32,433 nt of DNA from assembly GCA_002715725.1 (NCBI GenBank), contig PAZU01000020.1:1-32433 (forward strand), given 5' to 3'. Of this stretch, positions 31,213 to 32,433 are shown in pieces. Below the pieces are notes generated by a model, which saw only the letters and a list, made by a program, of their open reading frames with translations, ran no database searches and was not told where the DNA came from. This stretch comes from Methanobacteriota archaeon. Lineage in GTDB: Archaea > Thermoplasmatota > Poseidoniia > Poseidoniales > Poseidoniaceae. Position 1 is the stretch's first letter. The number at the start of each line of letters is the position of its first letter. The translations under genes and the position numbers were made by a program.

Positions 31213-31375
31213 AACGGTTATTTGCCGTAACACCTTGGCTCAACACGAACAGGGCTGTTGAGGTTCTCGTTGAGTGCATCCCATCCCCTCTCCGTTGGCT
31301 CTCACCCTGTTCACCTCAACATGAACTAGCCGCAAGGCTGGATCGATTTGAGAGATTTTTGTAATTTTTTCCAAA
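31213..31375 (+). ncRNA. Candidate structured RNA with possible pseudoknot
   Basis: Intergenic segment without a credible coding frame. GAACAGGG (31247-31254) is exactly complementary to CCCTGTTC (31305-31312), and GTTGAGGT (31257-31264) to ACCTCAAC (31313-31320). The pairs cross, which would give an H-type pseudoknot with adjacent stems. Competing GTTGAG/CTCAAC pairs (31239-31244, 31257-31262, 31269-31274) allow alternative folds. A 6-bp hairpin with a GCAA (GNRA) tetraloop, CTAGCC/GGCTGG at 31326-31341, follows, then T-rich sequence (ATTTTTGTAATTTTTT) that could end transcription. I find no RNase P, SRP or box C/D signature. Strand is inferred from the 3' T-tract. Confidence 0.45.
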
Positions 31376-31510
31376 AAATAGGCTCTTTTCGATGTCTACA
31401 AACTGTATGTACCACTTACTCGGTGTTATTTTTTGAGTTGGAGTTCAATTGGAATAGCCGCGCAGTACACCGGTTTTATCGGCATAAACGGACTTTGTTC
31501 GGCGGAGATA

Positions 31511-31517
31511 TTATATA
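31511..31517 (+). promoter_or_regulatory. TATA box of the pilin gene
   Basis: TTATATA, with GGCGGAGATA just upstream as a possible BRE. The expected start of transcription, about 25 bp downstream, would be near 31540, placing a GC hairpin at the extreme 5' end of the mRNA. Confidence 0.65.
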
Positions 31518-31541
31518 CGGCGCCTGTTGTGGCAAAGTTAT

Positions 31542-31555
31542 CCCCCGCTTGGGGG
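31542..31555 (+). promoter_or_regulatory. 5'-leader hairpin next to the pilin ribosome-binding site
   Basis: CCCCC (31542-31546), loop GCTT, GGGGG (31551-31555). The 3' arm runs into GGAGGAGGA (31554-31562), the pilin ribosome-binding site, whose first two G's are in the stem. The hairpin may protect the 5' end or tune translation. Confidence 0.55.
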
Positions 31556-31569
31556 AGGAGGACAAGAAT

Positions 31570-32097
31570 ATGAACAACGAAAACCGAAACGAAGAGGCAG
31601 TCAGCCCAGTTATCGCTACCATCCTAATGGTTGCAATTACTGTAGTTCTGGCTGGTGTATTGTATGTATGGGCATCTAGCCTAGCCGACGACTCAACCGG
31701 CGGCGGTCTAGACACATACCAGTTTAGCGACAGGGATGCAGCAGGCTCAATGTCTGAGGCAGGCGGCGATGGATTAGTCCACGTTGCAATGACCCAAGGC
31801 GACGATCTAAGCTGGGCTGTACTGAAAGTTTCCATCGTAGTAGACGGTGGAGCATCAATGACCTGTGATGAAGCAGGAAGCGCTGATGCAACTTCAGATT
31901 GCACCTTTGCAAAAGATGACGACAACTACTGGCAAACATCCGAAGAGATCACAATCTCTGAAGGTAGTGACACAGACCTATGTGACGGCACTGACGGAGG
32001 CTGCTCTGTAGTAGTAACTCTAACAAAGATCGGTGTCGGTAACGAAGATGACAAAGTCATCCGCTCCGTTAACGCATACGCTGACGCTTCTAACTGA
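31570..32097 (+). CDS. Archaeal type IV pilin-like protein (175 aa)
   Basis: Surface filament subunit or pilin-like protein. The N-terminus MNNENRNEEAVSPVIATI is a class III (FlaK/PibD-type) signal, with cleavage expected before AVSPVIATILMV. The hydrophobic assembly helix AVSPVIATILMVAITVVLAG leads into VLYVWASSLADD, the classic archaeal pilin/DUF1628 opening. The ectodomain is acidic, Gly/Ser/Thr-rich and beta-like, with two Cys pairs (TCDEAGSADATSDC and DLCDGTDGGC) that could form disulfides. The ATG is 7 bases after GGAGGAGGA; an open frame to 31348 is ignored. Own TATA box and a strong terminator mark it as a single-gene, probably highly expressed unit. Confidence 0.9.
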   Translation: MNNENRNEEAVSPVIATILMVAITVVLAGVLYVWASSLADDSTGGGLDTYQFSDRDAAGSMSEAGGDGLVHVAMTQGDDLSWAVLKVSIVVDGGASMTCDEAGSADATSDCTFAKDDDNYWQTSEEITISEGSDTDLCDGTDGGCSVVVTLTKIGVGNEDDKVIRSVNAYADASN

Positions 32098-32126
32098 AGC
32101 CAGTAACTGATTGAAAGTTAAGCATA

Positions 32127-32140
32127 CGAGAATAATCTCG
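32127..32140 (+). repeat. Small hairpin ahead of the pilin terminator
   Basis: CGAGA (32127-32131), loop ATAA, TCTCG (32136-32140). A 5-bp stem between the pilin stop and the main terminator; it may add to 3'-end stability. Confidence 0.35.
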
Positions 32141-32145
32141 AATTT

Positions 32146-32184
32146 GCCCCTCTGGGAACTTCGGTTCCCAGGGGGGCTTTTTTT
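32146..32184 (+). terminator. Intrinsic-type terminator after the pilin gene
   Basis: A 14-bp GC-rich stem (32146-32159 with 32164-32177; one T-G pair) closes on a TTCG tetraloop and is followed by seven T's (32178-32184). It looks like a bacterial intrinsic terminator. Archaeal polymerase stops mainly on the T-tract, so the very stable hairpin may chiefly protect the mRNA 3' end. It also separates the pilin from the convergent gene. Confidence 0.85.
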
Positions 32185-32200
32185 ATTTCAAAATCTGGGA

Positions 32201-32433
32201 CTAGCGATTTGCTAAAGTCTCTCTAACGTCTACATGCTGCTCCCACATGTGCAGACTTTTCCCTCTACCAGAGTGAACCAATGCTACTAGTAAATTCTCA
32301 AGACCGCACATGATTACTCCTGCAGTCCTTATTCCGAAAAATGACTTGTTTGAACGTGTCAAAATCCATGACGCTAGACAGTATACCTCGATAGCAGACA
32401 ATGCCATTGTTAGTGGCGTTTCAGGCAGGTAGG
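32201..32433 (-). CDS. C-terminal end of an unknown protein, cut by window edge
   Basis: A minus-strand frame without a stop from the window edge to 32201, giving at least 76 residues (ending VDVRETLANR). An internal Met lies at 32407, but the frame continues upstream, so the gene probably starts outside. It has mixed hydrophobic segments (ALSAIEVYCLASWILT, AGVIMCGLENLLVALVHSG) and no motif I recognise. Its position, convergent to the pilin with a terminator between, is what a real gene end would look like, but the short length leaves chance possible. Confidence 0.5.
   Translation of the reverse strand, partial: YLPETPLTMALSAIEVYCLASWILTRSNKSFFGIRTAGVIMCGLENLLVALVHSGRGKSLHMWEQHVDVRETLANR

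Noticed and set aside
31164-31364. 66-codon plus-strand frame in the gap after the aminopeptidase
   Set aside because: No ribosome-binding site, atypical composition, and it crosses the inverted-repeat structure better explained as RNA.
31213-31375. RNase P RNA, SRP RNA or box C/D guide RNA
   Set aside because: The conserved core boxes of RNase P, the helix 8 motif of SRP RNA, and RUGAUGA/CUGA boxes were not found.

Overview
The window looks like a chromosome segment of a planktonic, aerobic euryarchaeon, most likely Marine Group II (Candidatus Poseidoniales) or a close relative. That is an inference from gene content; no rRNA gene is present to confirm it. The archaeal markers are Sec61-beta, FEN1 with a C-terminal PCNA-binding box, a type II methionine aminopeptidase, a Trm-G10-like tRNA methyltransferase, an Lrp regulator and a class III signal-peptide pilin. 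They sit beside an A-type heme-copper oxidase and a bacterial-type RibD. Genes are tightly packed, with many 1-27 bp overlaps. Many starts have GGTGA/GGAGG ribosome-binding sites, which I used to shorten several reading frames.

Layout. 1-3.9 kb: the end of a XerA-like recombinase, a small Cys/His protein, a helix-hairpin-helix protein with a histone-H1-like Lys/Ala tail, unknown proteins, Sec61-beta and a polytopic membrane protein. 3.9-7.9 kb: an NSUN2/Trm4-like RNA m5C methyltransferase coupled to a membrane protein, an Lrp regulator, a TOPRIM protein and a UPF0235 protein. 8.0-14.5 kb: the respiratory block. It holds cytochrome oxidase subunits II, I, III and IV, then a SCO-type copper chaperone. 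Subunits I, II, III and SCO all carry unusual extra domains or insertions. 14.5-20.5 kb: tRNA-Ser(UGA), a lipoprotein, a lipid-kinase-like protein, RibD, Trm-G10, tRNA-Arg(UCG) and FEN1. 20.5-25.5 kb, all minus strand: CaiB-type CoA transferase, GT39-like membrane glycosyltransferase, NodB-type deacetylase, GNAT acetyltransferase and a zinc-ribbon protein with a disordered middle. These may form one unit for lipid or surface glycan modification. 25.6-31.2 kb: SF1 helicase, RDD membrane protein, a Pro/Gly-repeat protein, a small unknown, TsaC/Sua5-type protein and methionine aminopeptidase. 31.2-32.4 kb: a gene-free stretch with a possible pseudoknotted RNA, a well-defined pilin transcription unit (TATA box, leader hairpin, strong terminator) and the end of an unknown minus-strand gene.

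The most interesting signals are: the oxidase block, where subunit I is fused to an N-terminal Reeler/choice-of-anchor-V-like domain with a CxCH motif and SCO has a duplicated domain plus a His-rich tract inserted within its thioredoxin fold; the H1-like DNA-binding protein; and the intergenic RNA candidate with two crossing 8-bp helices. No CRISPR array, insertion sequence or prophage was seen. All family calls come from reading motifs, not from database searches.
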